A stretch of 46,048 nt of DNA from Methylobacterium sp. Leaf118 (GTDB lineage Bacteria; Pseudomonadota; Alphaproteobacteria; Rhizobiales; Beijerinckiaceae): positions 1 through 46,048 of the forward strand of contig NZ_CAKLBV010000037.1 in the NCBI RefSeq assembly GCF_920984675.1, in the 5' to 3' direction. Position 1 is the first letter of the stretch, and each line of letters begins with the position of its first letter. Below, one piece after another: positions 23,645-32,329 of this stretch. The notes beneath the pieces were generated by a model. It was not told the origin of the DNA and did not search any database. It saw only the letters and a list, made by a program, of their open reading frames with translations. The position numbers and the translations under genes are program-made.

Positions 23645-25219
23645 TCAGTCCTTCGGCGCCGCGTGGGCCGCCATGGCGAGGCTGTTGCGCAGGCCGCCGC
23701 TGCCCCCGACCAACTCGACCGGAGCGCCGGACCGGGCCCGCCGCGCCGCCCATTCCTGGATCATCTCCAGGCAAGTGTGGTCGACGTGGTGCAGATCGTT
23801 CGCGGCGAGCCGGACCGGCGTGTTCGCCGGGGTGCGCTCCAGCGCCTCGTTGAGATGCGGCAGCTGGAGGAAGGTGGCGGAGCCCGACAGGCGCAGCTCC
23901 GGCACCGCCTGGATCGTGCCGCCCCGGACCGTCTCGGCAGCGCCGCCCTCGATCTTGAGCGGGCCCTTGATGAGGTGCGGCACCACCTGGATGAGGCTGA
24001 GCGCCAGCCCGATGAGCACGCCGGTCAAGAGGTCGGTCGCGACCACCATCACCATGGTGACGAGCCAGATCGCGGCGGTGGCGAGGCCGTAGCGCTCATG
24101 GAGGTGACGGGCATGGGCGGGGCTCACGAGGCGCCATCCCGTGACCACGAGGATGCCGGCGAGGGCGGCCGTCGGCACCAACTGGAGCACCATCGGCAGG
24201 ACGAGGAGGAAGGCCAGGATCCAGCCGCCATGCAGGATGCTCGAGGCCCGGGTGGCGGCCCCGGCCTGGACGTTGGCCGAGGAGCGCACGATCACGCCGG
24301 TCATCGGCAGACCGCCGGCGAGGCCGCACAGCACGTTGCCGACCCCCTGCGCACCGAGCTCGCGGTTGTACTGGGTGCGGGGTCCGTCATGCATCCGGTC
24401 GACGGCGGCCGCCGAGAGCAGGCTCTCCGCGCTGGCGACCACCGCCAGCGTGAGCGCCATGACGATCATGGTCGGTTCGGCGAGGCGGCTCCAATCGCCC
24501 GCGCCCGGCAGGGCCACGGAGGAGAGGATGTTGGCCGGCACCTCGACGCGCTTGACCGCGAGGTCGCCGAGCGCCGCCACCAGCGTCCCCGACACCACGC
24601 CGACGAGGGCGCCGGGCAGGAGTTTGAGGCGCGCCGGGCGCAGCTTCTCCCAGCCGATCATGGTCGCGATGGTGACGAGGCCGACGAGGATCGCCCCGAA
24701 GCGATTGCCCTCGCCGGAAACGAAGTTGAAGAAGGCGGCCGGGATGGCGACGAGGTTGTCGAGACCCGACGCCTTGGGCAGGGCGTCGGTCAGGACGTGG
24801 ATCTGCGCCAGCACGATCAGCACGCCGATGCCGGCGAGCATGCCGTGCACCACGGCCGGCGAGATCGCCCGGAACCAGCCGCCGACCCGGAGGGCGCCGG
24901 CGACGAGTTGGATGGCGCCCGCCAGGACGAGGACGGGGCCGAGCGCGTCGAGGCCGTGCTCGCGCACGAATTCGAAGACGATGACGGCGAGCCCCGCGGC
25001 CGGGCCGCTGACCTGGAGCGGCGCTCCGGCGAGGAAGCCGACGACGATGCCGCCGATGACGCCGGTGATCAGGCCGCGCTCGGCCGGCACGCCGGAGGCG
25101 ATGGCGATGCCCATGCAGAGGGGCATCGCCACGAGGAAGACCACGAAGGAGGCCGGAAGATCCCGGCCGAGGGTGGGCGGCACCAGCCGCGAGAGGTACG
25201 CGCGCATGGGGCCGGTCAT
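23645..25219 (-). CDS. SulP-family anion transporter, probable bicarbonate importer
   Basis: A 524-residue inner-membrane transporter with 10 or more hydrophobic segments. The N-terminal SulP motif is seen in DLPASFVVFLVAMPLCMGIA and the LAGAPLQVSGPAAGLAVIVF segment. The C-terminal 90 residues form a short STAS-like domain (LRLSGSATFLQLPHLNEAL then NDLHHVDHTCLEMI). The gene overlaps the carbonic anhydrase stop by four bases. SulP transporters coupled to or fused with carbonic anhydrase are generally thought to move bicarbonate, so this is the favoured substrate; sulfate cannot be excluded. In a methylotroph it could feed carboxylation in the serine cycle. Confidence 0.88.
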   Translation of the reverse strand: MTGPMRAYLSRLVPPTLGRDLPASFVVFLVAMPLCMGIAIASGVPAERGLITGVIGGIVVGFLAGAPLQVSGPAAGLAVIVFEFVREHGLDALGPVLVLAGAIQLVAGALRVGGWFRAISPAVVHGMLAGIGVLIVLAQIHVLTDALPKASGLDNLVAIPAAFFNFVSGEGNRFGAILVGLVTIATMIGWEKLRPARLKLLPGALVGVVSGTLVAALGDLAVKRVEVPANILSSVALPGAGDWSRLAEPTMIVMALTLAVVASAESLLSAAAVDRMHDGPRTQYNRELGAQGVGNVLCGLAGGLPMTGVIVRSSANVQAGAATRASSILHGGWILAFLLVLPMVLQLVPTAALAGILVVTGWRLVSPAHARHLHERYGLATAAIWLVTMVMVVATDLLTGVLIGLALSLIQVVPHLIKGPLKIEGGAAETVRGGTIQAVPELRLSGSATFLQLPHLNEALERTPANTPVRLAANDLHHVDHTCLEMIQEWAARRARSGAPVELVGGSGGLRNSLAMAAHAAPKD

Positions 25220-25920
25220 TCGGCCGCGACCACGGGACGGGCGATGTCGGGCGCGGCGACCCGCGTCGCGGAGGCCTGCGCCACCGGTAGGTCGTGCGTG
25301 CCGTCCAGCGTGACGAACCGGGCCTCCTCGCCGCAATAGGCCAGGACTGCGCCGGTCTCGATCTCGAAGAACCAGCCATGCAGGCGCAGCTGCCCTTTGG
25401 CGAGACCCGCCGCGACGCTCGGATGGGTGCGCAGATTGTTGAGCTGGACGACGACGTTCTCCAGCGCCAGGGCCCGATGGTGGTCCTTCGGATCCATGTC
25501 GGCGGGATAGGCCTCGCAGACGATCTGGCTCGCCGCGTGGCTGTGGCGCAGCCAGGCGGCGACGTTCGGCATGGAGACCAGTGCCTCGGGGGTCATCAGC
25601 CCCTTCATCGCGCCGCAATCGGAATGGCCGCAGATCACGATGTCGCGCACGCCGAGCGCCATCACGGCGTATTCGATCGCCGAGGACACGCCGCCATTCT
25701 GCTGGCTGAAGGGCGGCACGATGTTGCCGGCGTTGCGGCAGACGAACAGGTCGCCCGGGCCGGCCTGGGTGATGTGCTCGGGGGAGACACGGGAATCCGC
25801 GCAGGCGATGATGAGCGCCTGCGGATGTTGACCGTCACGCACCAAGCGTTGGTACATTTTCTGTTGACCGGGAAAGATGTTCCCCCGGAATGCCGAGATA
25901 CCCTGAATGATTACGTCCAT
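25216..25920 (-). CDS. Beta-class carbonic anhydrase
   Basis: A 234-residue zinc enzyme that interconverts CO2 and bicarbonate. Zinc ligands are Cys40 (IIACADSRV), His99 and Cys102 (CGHSDCGAMKG), and the Asp42-Arg44 dyad is intact. The segment RNAGNIVPPF is also conserved. No signal peptide is present, so it acts in the cytoplasm. It is the upstream gene of a two-gene operon and overlaps the SulP transporter gene (ATGA). The gap of 284 bases upstream includes an AT-rich patch (25965-25980) suitable for the promoter. The pair likely supplies or retains inorganic carbon. Confidence 0.94.
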   Translation of the reverse strand: MDVIIQGISAFRGNIFPGQQKMYQRLVRDGQHPQALIIACADSRVSPEHITQAGPGDLFVCRNAGNIVPPFSQQNGGVSSAIEYAVMALGVRDIVICGHSDCGAMKGLMTPEALVSMPNVAAWLRHSHAASQIVCEAYPADMDPKDHHRALALENVVVQLNNLRTHPSVAAGLAKGQLRLHGWFFEIETGAVLAYCGEEARFVTLDGTHDLPVAQASATRVAAPDIARPVVAAE

Positions 25921-26204
25921 TTCAATCCTCGGCTTTCTGGTGCGAGCGTCCGACGATGCGTCGCGACAATTATATTTTGGACGGCCAGTCGGGACCTCGA
26001 TCCTGCAAAGAGGCAGTTCGAGCGCTCGATCGGCCGAAAGTCATGGGAATGGACGATGACGAACGGGCACCGCGGCGGGGGCCGCTCGCGTCACGGCGCG
26101 ATCGGCCGGCGCGAAGCTTCGACGGCCCGGGATGCAGGAACCGTCGTCGAAATCCCCGGCCGCTTGGCTGCGGCCGGAGGAGAGGGGCGGTCCCTGAAAC
26201 CGGG

Positions 26205-26510
26205 TCAGCGCCCGCGGCGGGTGGGCGCGCTGCCGGTCGCCCAGCTCGGCGCGACGGTGCCGCGCCGGATCGCCGAGCGCACCGGATCACCCTTCACGCC
26301 CGCATTCTCGCTGAGCATGGGCGCACCGAGGATCTGACCGCTGCCGGCGCGCTGCGAGCGGACCGAGCGGGGGTCGTGGTACGGATCGGTCTGATAGCTG
26401 CTCATGAAGGCACCGCCGGCCGGCATGCGATCGCCGCCCGATTCCGCCTGAGCGGCCAGCGGGAAACCCGCGATCATCGCCAGAGCACCGAAAGCAAATA
26501 TATTCCTCAT
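26205..26510 (-). CDS. Small exported hypothetical protein
   Basis: A 101-residue protein with a clear Sec signal (NIFAFGALAMIAGFPLAAQA-E) and a short polar mature part containing SSYQTDPYHDPRSVRSQRAG. The ribosome binding site GAGAGGAAGGA lies about eight bases ahead of the ATG, supporting that it is a real gene. I do not recognise the family; similar small secreted proteins are frequent in Methylobacterium. It is preceded by an AT-rich promoter region. Confidence 0.65.
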   Translation of the reverse strand: MRNIFAFGALAMIAGFPLAAQAESGGDRMPAGGAFMSSYQTDPYHDPRSVRSQRAGSGQILGAPMLSENAGVKGDPVRSAIRRGTVAPSWATGSAPTRRGR

Positions 26511-26916
26511 AATTGATCCTTCCTCTCGTTAATCCCTGAGAGCCAGAATTTTTTGCTTGGATTGCTCTGGCAAGTGGAAGGTAGTGTTGGAGTTTTTCTA
26601 TGGAAAGTGCGTTTTGTTACCTAAAAATATCCTTGATTTAATCCGCCTCGACGGGCCATCCGGGTGCCGCTCGTCACGAGGCGGTCGCGGGCGCGTCCGT
26701 GTCGCGGGATGTATTCAGAAGCCGGCAAGCGAAACCGGCGCCGCCACAGGGGCAGGCCGAGCGCGTCGGCCGGAGTGGCCTTCCACCGGGACGGTCCGGG
26801 CCTTAAGCGGACGGGCAGGACGCGGGCGCCAGCCCGACCCGGATCAATCGGCCGCAGGCGAGGGTCACGCCCCTCGGGGGCGCCGATGCGCCGCTGACGC
26901 GAAGGCCGACTGACCG
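26511..26916. other. Divergent intergenic region of 406 bases, AT-rich on the left
   Basis: Between the small exported protein (minus) and the MFS transporter (plus). Bases 26515-26645 are much richer in A and T than the surroundings and probably hold the promoter of the small protein and perhaps of an unseen transcript. The right half is GC-rich without repeats. Open frames crossing it have no plausible start, codon pattern or recognisable domain. Confidence 0.4.
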
Positions 26917-28191
26917 ATGACGACCCCTTCCGCCCGCCGCATTCTGATCGCGAGCTTCGTCGGCACGGCCATCGAGTTCTATGATTTCTACATCTACGCC
27001 ACCGCCGCGGCCCTGGTGATCGGGCCGATCTTCTTCCCGCCGGGGGAGGCCGGCGTGCAGACGCTTCAGGCCTTCGCGACCTTCGCCGTGGCCTTCCTGG
27101 CCCGGCCAGTGGGAGCGGCGGCGTTCGGGCATTTCGGCGACCGGATCGGGCGCAAGGCGACGCTGGTGGCCTCGCTGATGATCATGGGAGTCTCCACCGT
27201 CCTGATCGGCTGCCTGCCGGGCTACGCGACGATCGGCTGGCGGGCGCCCGCTCTCCTCTGCCTCCTGCGGTTCGGCCAGGGCGTCGGCTTCGGCGGCGAG
27301 TGGGGAGGCGCCGCGTTGCTCGCGGTCGAGAACGCTCCGCCGGGGCGCCGGGCGCTCTACGGCGTCTTCCCACAGCTCGGCGCTCCGGTCGGCTTCCTCT
27401 CGGCCAACCTCCTGTTCCTCGCCCTCAGCGTCAGCCTGACGCCCCAGGCCTTCGAGGCCTGGGGCTGGCGGCTGCCCTTCCTCGCCTCCGCGGTGCTCGT
27501 CGGCGTCGGCCTCTACGTGCGCCTGAAACTCACCGAGACGCCGGCCTTCCGAGCCGCCCTGGAGGCGGCACCGCCCGAGCGGGTGCCGCTGGCGACGATC
27601 CTCACCCGGCATCGCCGCGCGACCGTGCTCGGGACGCTGGCGATGGTGGCCGCCTACGCGGTGTTCTACCTCTCGACGGTCTTCGCCCTGAGCTACGGCA
27701 CCGCCACCCTCGGCTACGACCGCAAGACTTTCCTGCTGTTCGAGTGCGTGGCGATCCTGTTCATGGCCCTGGCGATCCCGCTCTCGGGCGCAGCGGCCGA
27801 CCGGTTCGGGCGCAAGCCCGTGATGCTGTCGGGCCTGGCGGCGACGGCGGCGCTCGGCGGCCTGATCGGGCCGATGCTCGGCAGCGGCGCGTCAGCCCTC
27901 GTCCTCGGCTATCTCTGCCTGGCCCTCTTCGCCATGGGCTGGATCTTCGGGCCCATGGGAGCGCTCCTGCCCGAGTTGTTCCCGACGCGGGTGCGCTACA
28001 CCGGCGCCTCCGTCACCTACAACCTCGCCGGCATCGTCGGGGCGTCCGGTGCCCCTTTCGCGGCCCAATGGCTGGCCGGCTGGGGCGGGATCGGCAGCGT
28101 CGGCCTCTACCTCGCCCTCGCCGCCGGGATCAGCCTCGCCGCGGTCGCCGCCATGCCCGAGACCCGAGGGCAGACCGAACCACGAGACTGA
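26917..28191 (+). CDS. MFS transporter of the metabolite:H+ symporter (MHS) family
   Basis: A 424-residue protein with 12 predicted membrane spans. The N-terminal FVGTAIEFYDFYIYATAAAL is the MHS family hallmark (IEWYDF-like). The loop motif GDRIGRKATL and the second-half copy ADRFGRKPVM are MFS motif A. FGQGVGFGGEWGGAALLAVE and ELFPTRVRYTGAS are also typical of ShiA/ProP-like carriers. Likely substrates are organic acids such as shikimate, alpha-ketoglutarate or related compounds, which cannot be narrowed further. It is a single gene with its own promoter region. Confidence 0.9.
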   Translation: MTTPSARRILIASFVGTAIEFYDFYIYATAAALVIGPIFFPPGEAGVQTLQAFATFAVAFLARPVGAAAFGHFGDRIGRKATLVASLMIMGVSTVLIGCLPGYATIGWRAPALLCLLRFGQGVGFGGEWGGAALLAVENAPPGRRALYGVFPQLGAPVGFLSANLLFLALSVSLTPQAFEAWGWRLPFLASAVLVGVGLYVRLKLTETPAFRAALEAAPPERVPLATILTRHRRATVLGTLAMVAAYAVFYLSTVFALSYGTATLGYDRKTFLLFECVAILFMALAIPLSGAAADRFGRKPVMLSGLAATAALGGLIGPMLGSGASALVLGYLCLALFAMGWIFGPMGALLPELFPTRVRYTGASVTYNLAGIVGASGAPFAAQWLAGWGGIGSVGLYLALAAGISLAAVAAMPETRGQTEPRD

Positions 28192-28277
28192 ACCTCTGGA
28201 CTGAGCCCCGCGTCCGGTGCCCGAACCCCGCGCCCCAGGCGACGCTCCGTTGCGGAGGGTACATACCGAAAGTCCGG

Positions 28278-28303
28278 CATCTAGATTGCGCGCAATCTAG
28301 ATG
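28278..28303. promoter_or_regulatory. OhrR-type operator: perfect 26-base palindrome upstream of ohr
   Basis: Bases 28278-28290 (CATCTAGATTGCG) are followed directly by their exact reverse complement, 26 bases without mismatch. The core ATTGCGCGCAAT resembles operators bound by OhrR, the MarR-type organic-peroxide sensor, in alphaproteobacteria. It lies 65 bases before the ohr start, in promoter position. No ohrR gene is adjacent. Confidence 0.75.
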
Positions 28304-28367
28304 AGGCCTATGTTCTCGCCATGCCGAACCGATCGGCCCCCGAAATCCGAGATTGCGAGGACACCCC

Positions 28368-28793
28368 ATGCCCGTCGACGTGAAGTACCGCACCACTGCC
28401 TCGGCCACCGGCGGCCGCGACGGCACCGCCCGCACCGAGGATGGTAGCTTCGAGGTGAGGCTCGCCACGCCGAAGGAACTCGGCGGCGCGGGCGGTTCCG
28501 GCGCCAATCCCGAACAGCTCTTCGCGGCGGGCTATTCCGCCTGCTTCCTCGGCGCCTTGAAGGTGGCCGCAAGCCAGCTCAAGCAGAAGGTGCCGCCAGA
28601 GGCCACCGTGACCGCGACCGTCGGGATCGGCCCCCGCTCCGAGGGCGGCTTCGGCATCACCGCCGACCTTCGGATCAGCCTGCCGGGGCTCGAGCGGGCC
28701 GATGCGGAGCGCCTCGTCGCCACGGCCCACACGATCTGCCCCTATTCCAACGCCACGCGCGGCAATGTCGATGTCGGCCTGACGGTCGTCTGA
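28368..28793 (+). CDS. ohr: Organic hydroperoxide resistance protein Ohr
   Basis: A 141-residue thiol peroxidase of the Ohr/OsmC family that reduces organic hydroperoxides in the cytoplasm. The two redox cysteines are in GYSACFLGAL (peroxidatic) and HTICPYSNATRGN (resolving); the latter is the Ohr signature distinguishing it from OsmC. The segment NPEQLFAAGYSACF is also family-typical. The start ATG is preceded by GAGGACACC. It stands alone between an OhrR-type palindrome and an intrinsic terminator, so it is monocistronic. Confidence 0.95.
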   Translation: MPVDVKYRTTASATGGRDGTARTEDGSFEVRLATPKELGGAGGSGANPEQLFAAGYSACFLGALKVAASQLKQKVPPEATVTATVGIGPRSEGGFGITADLRISLPGLERADAERLVATAHTICPYSNATRGNVDVGLTVV

Positions 28794-28814
28794 GCCGCCA
28801 CCCTCTCGCGTCAG

Positions 28815-28850
28815 AGCGCGCCCGGTGGATGCCGGGCGCGCTTCCGTTTT
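28815..28850 (+). terminator. Intrinsic terminator after ohr
   Basis: AGCGCGCCCGG (28815-28825) and its exact complement CCGGGCGCGCT (28832-28842) form an 11-bp stem with a six-base loop, followed by TCCGTTTT. It lies 22 bases past the ohr stop. Confidence 0.85.
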
Positions 28851-28887
28851 CAAGGGAAGCCGCCGCCCCGAGCTCGCCTCCGAGGCG

Positions 28888-29577
28888 TCATTCGCGCAGG
28901 AACCGTCGAATCCAGCCCGCGACGCGGTCGTTGTCGGCCGGCCCGTCGAGGGACGCGAGCGCGGCCTGCACCAGAGCGGGATCCTCCGCGCCGGCCCGGT
29001 GGCCGTCGGTCAGCGCCCGGGCGTAATCGGGCCGGAATTCCGGGTGGCATTGGAAGGAGAGGGCGGGCCGGTCGTCGTAGGCCAGCACGCCGAAGGGCGT
29101 GAAGGCGCTGCCTGCCAGCACCCGCGCCCCGGGCGGCAGCGCCACGACCTGATCCTGATGGCTCACCGGGATCGCGATCGTGTCCGCCTCATCCATGAAG
29201 GGCGCGCGCTCGACCACGTCGTAGGCGTGCAGCCCTAAGCCCCAGCCGCGTTCGGACCGCGCGACCTGCCCGCCGAAGGCCTGCGCCAGGGCCTGATGGC
29301 CGAAGCAGAGGCCGATGAGCGTCGTCGACCGGTCGAGACCGCGCAGGAAGGCCAGAAGGTCGATGACCCACGGCGTCGCGTCATAGACCGAGGCCGGCGA
29401 GCCGGTGATGACGCAGCCGTCGAAGGCTTTCGCGTCCGGCCAGTGCCCCGCCGTCACGTCGAAGCGCGCGAAGGCGTGGCCGTCGCCGATCAGCGCCGCC
29501 GCCATCGCTCCGTAGGAGGGGAAACGGCCGTGAAGCCGCTTGGGCGGGTGGCCGGTCTCGAGGAGGGCGAGGCGCAT
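28888..29577 (-). CDS. Class I glutamine amidotransferase-like protein
   Basis: A 229-residue stand-alone class I amidotransferase domain. The nucleophile elbow is GLCFGHQALA (Cys near residue 90), and the catalytic His-Glu pair is in FQCHPEF. The oxyanion strand is CVITGSPASVYD. It resembles the GuaA-like family of unattached amidotransferases rather than PuuD. It starts eight bases after the stop of the ethanolamine permease gene, so the two form an operon. It may hydrolyse a gamma-glutamyl amide or glutamine for a partner; no synthetase subunit is near. Confidence 0.85.
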   Translation of the reverse strand: MRLALLETGHPPKRLHGRFPSYGAMAAALIGDGHAFARFDVTAGHWPDAKAFDGCVITGSPASVYDATPWVIDLLAFLRGLDRSTTLIGLCFGHQALAQAFGGQVARSERGWGLGLHAYDVVERAPFMDEADTIAIPVSHQDQVVALPPGARVLAGSAFTPFGVLAYDDRPALSFQCHPEFRPDYARALTDGHRAGAEDPALVQAALASLDGPADNDRVAGWIRRFLRE

Positions 29578-29585
29578 GCCTCGCT

Positions 29586-30959
29586 CTACGCCGCCGGATC
29601 GGGGGTGGAAACCGGGGCCGGGGCCGCAGGTTGGGCGATCCGGGCGAGCACCACCGCCACGCCCATCGCGGCGGCGAAGAGGGCGAAGATCAGCGGGTTG
29701 TAGATCACCAAAGCCATGAGGCAGATCACCGCCATGGCCAGGGCGAAGGCAGGGGCAAGGGGATAGAGCGGCGCCCGGTAGGGCCGGGGGAGATCCGGCT
29801 CGCTCCGGCGGAGGCGGAACAGGGCCGCCATGCTGGTCACGTACATGGTGAGCGCGCCGAACACCGCCATCGTCACGATGCTGGCGGTGAGCGACTGCCC
29901 GGCGATGCTGACGAGATGGTCGCTGTAGATCGCGGCGATCCCGACGAGGCCGCCCGTCAGCGTCGCCACATGCGGCGTGCGGAACCGCGGATGCAGCCGG
30001 GCGAAGAGGGCCGGCAGGAACCCGGCCCGGGCGAGCGCGAAGATCTGGCGGGCATAGCCCATGATGATGCCGTGGAAGGACGCCACGAGCCCGAACAGGC
30101 CGAGCCAGACCAGCATGTGCAGCCAGCCGCTCGAATCACCGACGACCCGCTTCATCGCCTGCGGCAGGGGATCGTTGAGATCCGACAAGGCCTTCCAGTC
30201 CCCGGAGCCGCCCGCGAACACCATCACGCCGAAGGCGAGCGCCGTCAGGGTCAGCACGCCCGTGATGTAGGCGACCGGGATCGCGCGCTTCGGCTCCCGG
30301 GCCTCCTCCGCCGCCATGGCGACGCCCTCGATGGCGAGGAAGAACCAGATCGCGAAGGGGATCGCGGCGAAGATCCCACCGATGGCGGCGGGTCCGAACG
30401 CGTCCTGACCGGCCCAGCCCTCGGCCGTGAAGTTCGCCAAGCGGAAGGCCGGGGCCACCACGCCCATGAACACCAGAAGTTCGCCGACCGCGATGACGGT
30501 GACGACCAGTTCGAAGGTGGCAGCGATCCGCACGCCGACGATGTTGAGCCCCATGAACAGCAGGTAGGCGCCGAGCGCCGCCAGTTTCGGGTCGAGACCC
30601 GGGTACTGGACGTTGAGATAGGCGCCGATGGCGAGCGCGATCGCGGGGGGCGCGAACACGAACTCGATCAGGGTCGCATAGCCCGCGATCGCCGCCCCGG
30701 TGGGCCCGAAGGCGCGCAGGGCGTAGGCGAACGGGCCGCCCGCCTGCGGGATCGCCGTGGTGAGTTCGGTGAAGCTGAAGATGAAGGCCACGTACATCGC
30801 CGCCACGGCGATCGTCGTGACGAGGAACCCCAGGGTTCCGGCCTGGGCCCAGCCGTAGCTCCACCCGAAATACTCGCCCGAGATGACGAGCCCGACGGCG
30901 ATGCCCCAGAGGTGGAAGGCGTTGAGGCTCTTGTCGAGCCCGGTTGACGGCGCCTGCAT
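29586..30959 (-). CDS. eat: Ethanolamine permease (Eat-type, APC superfamily)
   Basis: A 457-residue APC-type transporter with about 12 membrane spans. The start region LNAFHLWGIAVGLVISGEYF, followed by GWSYGWAQAGT, is the hallmark of Eat ethanolamine permeases, and AIPQAGGPFAYALRAFGP is the consensus amphipathic motif. The C-terminal half fits in length and spacing. The chosen ATG gives MQAPSTGLDKSLNAF, which matches family starts; the upstream in-frame extension is Arg/Gly-rich and unlikely. It is upstream of the amidotransferase gene in one operon. No ethanolamine ammonia-lyase genes are in the window. Confidence 0.88.
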   Translation of the reverse strand: MQAPSTGLDKSLNAFHLWGIAVGLVISGEYFGWSYGWAQAGTLGFLVTTIAVAAMYVAFIFSFTELTTAIPQAGGPFAYALRAFGPTGAAIAGYATLIEFVFAPPAIALAIGAYLNVQYPGLDPKLAALGAYLLFMGLNIVGVRIAATFELVVTVIAVGELLVFMGVVAPAFRLANFTAEGWAGQDAFGPAAIGGIFAAIPFAIWFFLAIEGVAMAAEEAREPKRAIPVAYITGVLTLTALAFGVMVFAGGSGDWKALSDLNDPLPQAMKRVVGDSSGWLHMLVWLGLFGLVASFHGIIMGYARQIFALARAGFLPALFARLHPRFRTPHVATLTGGLVGIAAIYSDHLVSIAGQSLTASIVTMAVFGALTMYVTSMAALFRLRRSEPDLPRPYRAPLYPLAPAFALAMAVICLMALVIYNPLIFALFAAAMGVAVVLARIAQPAAPAPVSTPDPAA

Positions 30960-31046
30960 GGATTGCCCCGGTCTGCGCCCTCGCCCGGAAGGCCCTCGGG
31001 GCCGGACCAAGCAAGAGCGCTGCCGCGCCGGGGGCTCAGGCGGCGC

Positions 31047-32207
31047 TCAGGCCGCGCTGGGGCCCGTCCCCAGCGGGGCGGCCTCGCGGGGGCGGATGTC
31101 CATCGGGTTGCCGCGCCAGACGATGGCGGTCCGGGCCCAGGCGCTCGCCCAGATCGCGGGGAGGAGGGCGTCCCGAATTAGGAAGGCGAGGAGGAGCCGG
31201 GGCGAGCGGTGCCAGCCCGCCCGCGCGGCGAGCCCGTATTCGGCGCCGTACCAGAGGGCTCCGGCGCCGGCGAGCAGGGCGGTCGCCTCCCCGGTGCCGG
31301 CCGCCAAGGCCGCAAGGGTCAGCGGAAGCAGCGCACCGATCCCGATCTCGGGGGCGAAGAAGAGCGGGAAGGTGACGCGGCGCAGCCGGGCCCAGCGCAG
31401 CTGACGCGCCCAGACCTCGCCGAGGCTGCGCCGCCCCAGCGGCTGCCGGAACGGCGCGGCGACGAGATGGACCCGCCGCCCGGCGGCGCGCACCAGCTTC
31501 GTCGCCGCCGCGTCCTCGGCGATTTCGGCGTTGAGCGCGCGGATGCCGCCCTGGGCCTCTAGGAACGGCTTGTGCCAGAGCATGCTCTTGCCCTGAGCGA
31601 AGCCGAGGCCCAGGGCCTCGCCGGCATATTGCCAGCGCGCCTGCAGGGTGTTGAGGAACGCGCATTCCACCTCGGCGAACAGGCCCTCGGGACGGTCGCC
31701 GATCGGCGTCGAGCAGACGAGGCCCGTCGTCGGGCGCCACGCGGCCTGCATCTGCTGAATATAGTCCGAGGCCATCAGCACGTTGGAATCCGCCAGGATC
31801 ACCCAATCGTGCCGGGCGGCATCCCAGCCGCGCACGCAGTTGTTGAGCTTCGGGTTGGGGCCCAGCCGCTCGTCGCCCAGGATCAGGCGAGCGGGAACCT
31901 GCGGATGGGCCTGCCGCATCCGCTCCAGCATCGGCAGCACCGGATCGCCCGCATCCGCCACGCAGAAGATCAGCTCGTAGGCGGGATGATCGAGCCGGAA
32001 GCTCGCCAGCAGCGTCTCCTCGCTGAAGGTTTCCAGGCCACGCAACGGGCGCACGATCGACACGGGCGCGCCGGCCGGGAAGGCGGAGGGCTTGCCCCTT
32101 CGCCCGATCCGCACGGACGCCACGGCGAGGCTCGCGAGATTGACGAGCACGAGGATCGCGCAGGGGACGAGGGCGGCGAGCGTGGCGCTCTCCGGCAGTG
32201 CGGCCAT
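31047..32207 (-). CDS. Glycosyltransferase of family GT21 (ceramide glucosyltransferase-like)
   Basis: A 386-residue membrane-linked glycosyltransferase. An N-terminal hydrophobic segment (LAALVPCAILVLVNLASLAV) is followed by the GT-A domain with PVSIVRPLRGLE, LGPNPKLNNCVRGW, the metal-binding VILADSNVLM, the catalytic AEDAAATK and the Q-x-x-R-W motif QLRWAR. C-terminal hydrophobic helices follow. These are the GT21 D1/D2/D3/QxxRW signatures. Related proteins make glycosphingolipid or hopanoid-linked (HpnI-like) products. No hopanoid gene is adjacent, so the lipid acceptor is unknown. The start at 32207 has GGGAG nine bases upstream; an ATG at 32216 is the alternative. Confidence 0.85.
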   Translation of the reverse strand: MAALPESATLAALVPCAILVLVNLASLAVASVRIGRRGKPSAFPAGAPVSIVRPLRGLETFSEETLLASFRLDHPAYELIFCVADAGDPVLPMLERMRQAHPQVPARLILGDERLGPNPKLNNCVRGWDAARHDWVILADSNVLMASDYIQQMQAAWRPTTGLVCSTPIGDRPEGLFAEVECAFLNTLQARWQYAGEALGLGFAQGKSMLWHKPFLEAQGGIRALNAEIAEDAAATKLVRAAGRRVHLVAAPFRQPLGRRSLGEVWARQLRWARLRRVTFPLFFAPEIGIGALLPLTLAALAAGTGEATALLAGAGALWYGAEYGLAARAGWHRSPRLLLAFLIRDALLPAIWASAWARTAIVWRGNPMDIRPREAAPLGTGPSAA

Positions 32208-32329
32208 GCGGGGCATCTCCCAACGGCCGGCCCCGTGGGACCCGGAGAGCGGGTGCACGGGACGGGCATGCGGCATCGGGCGCCGGGCGCCCCTCTTCAC
32301 GCCCCTAGCAGCGCCGCCGTATCAGCCGT

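Noticed and set aside
23486..25339. Plus-strand frame of 617 codons opposite the SulP gene
   Set aside because: Extremely rich in Asp, Glu, His and Arg without hydrophobic core; it is the antisense of a membrane-protein gene.
26557..26913. Open frame ahead of the MFS gene
   Set aside because: It begins in AT-rich promoter-like DNA and continues as Arg/Gly-rich sequence with no family resemblance.
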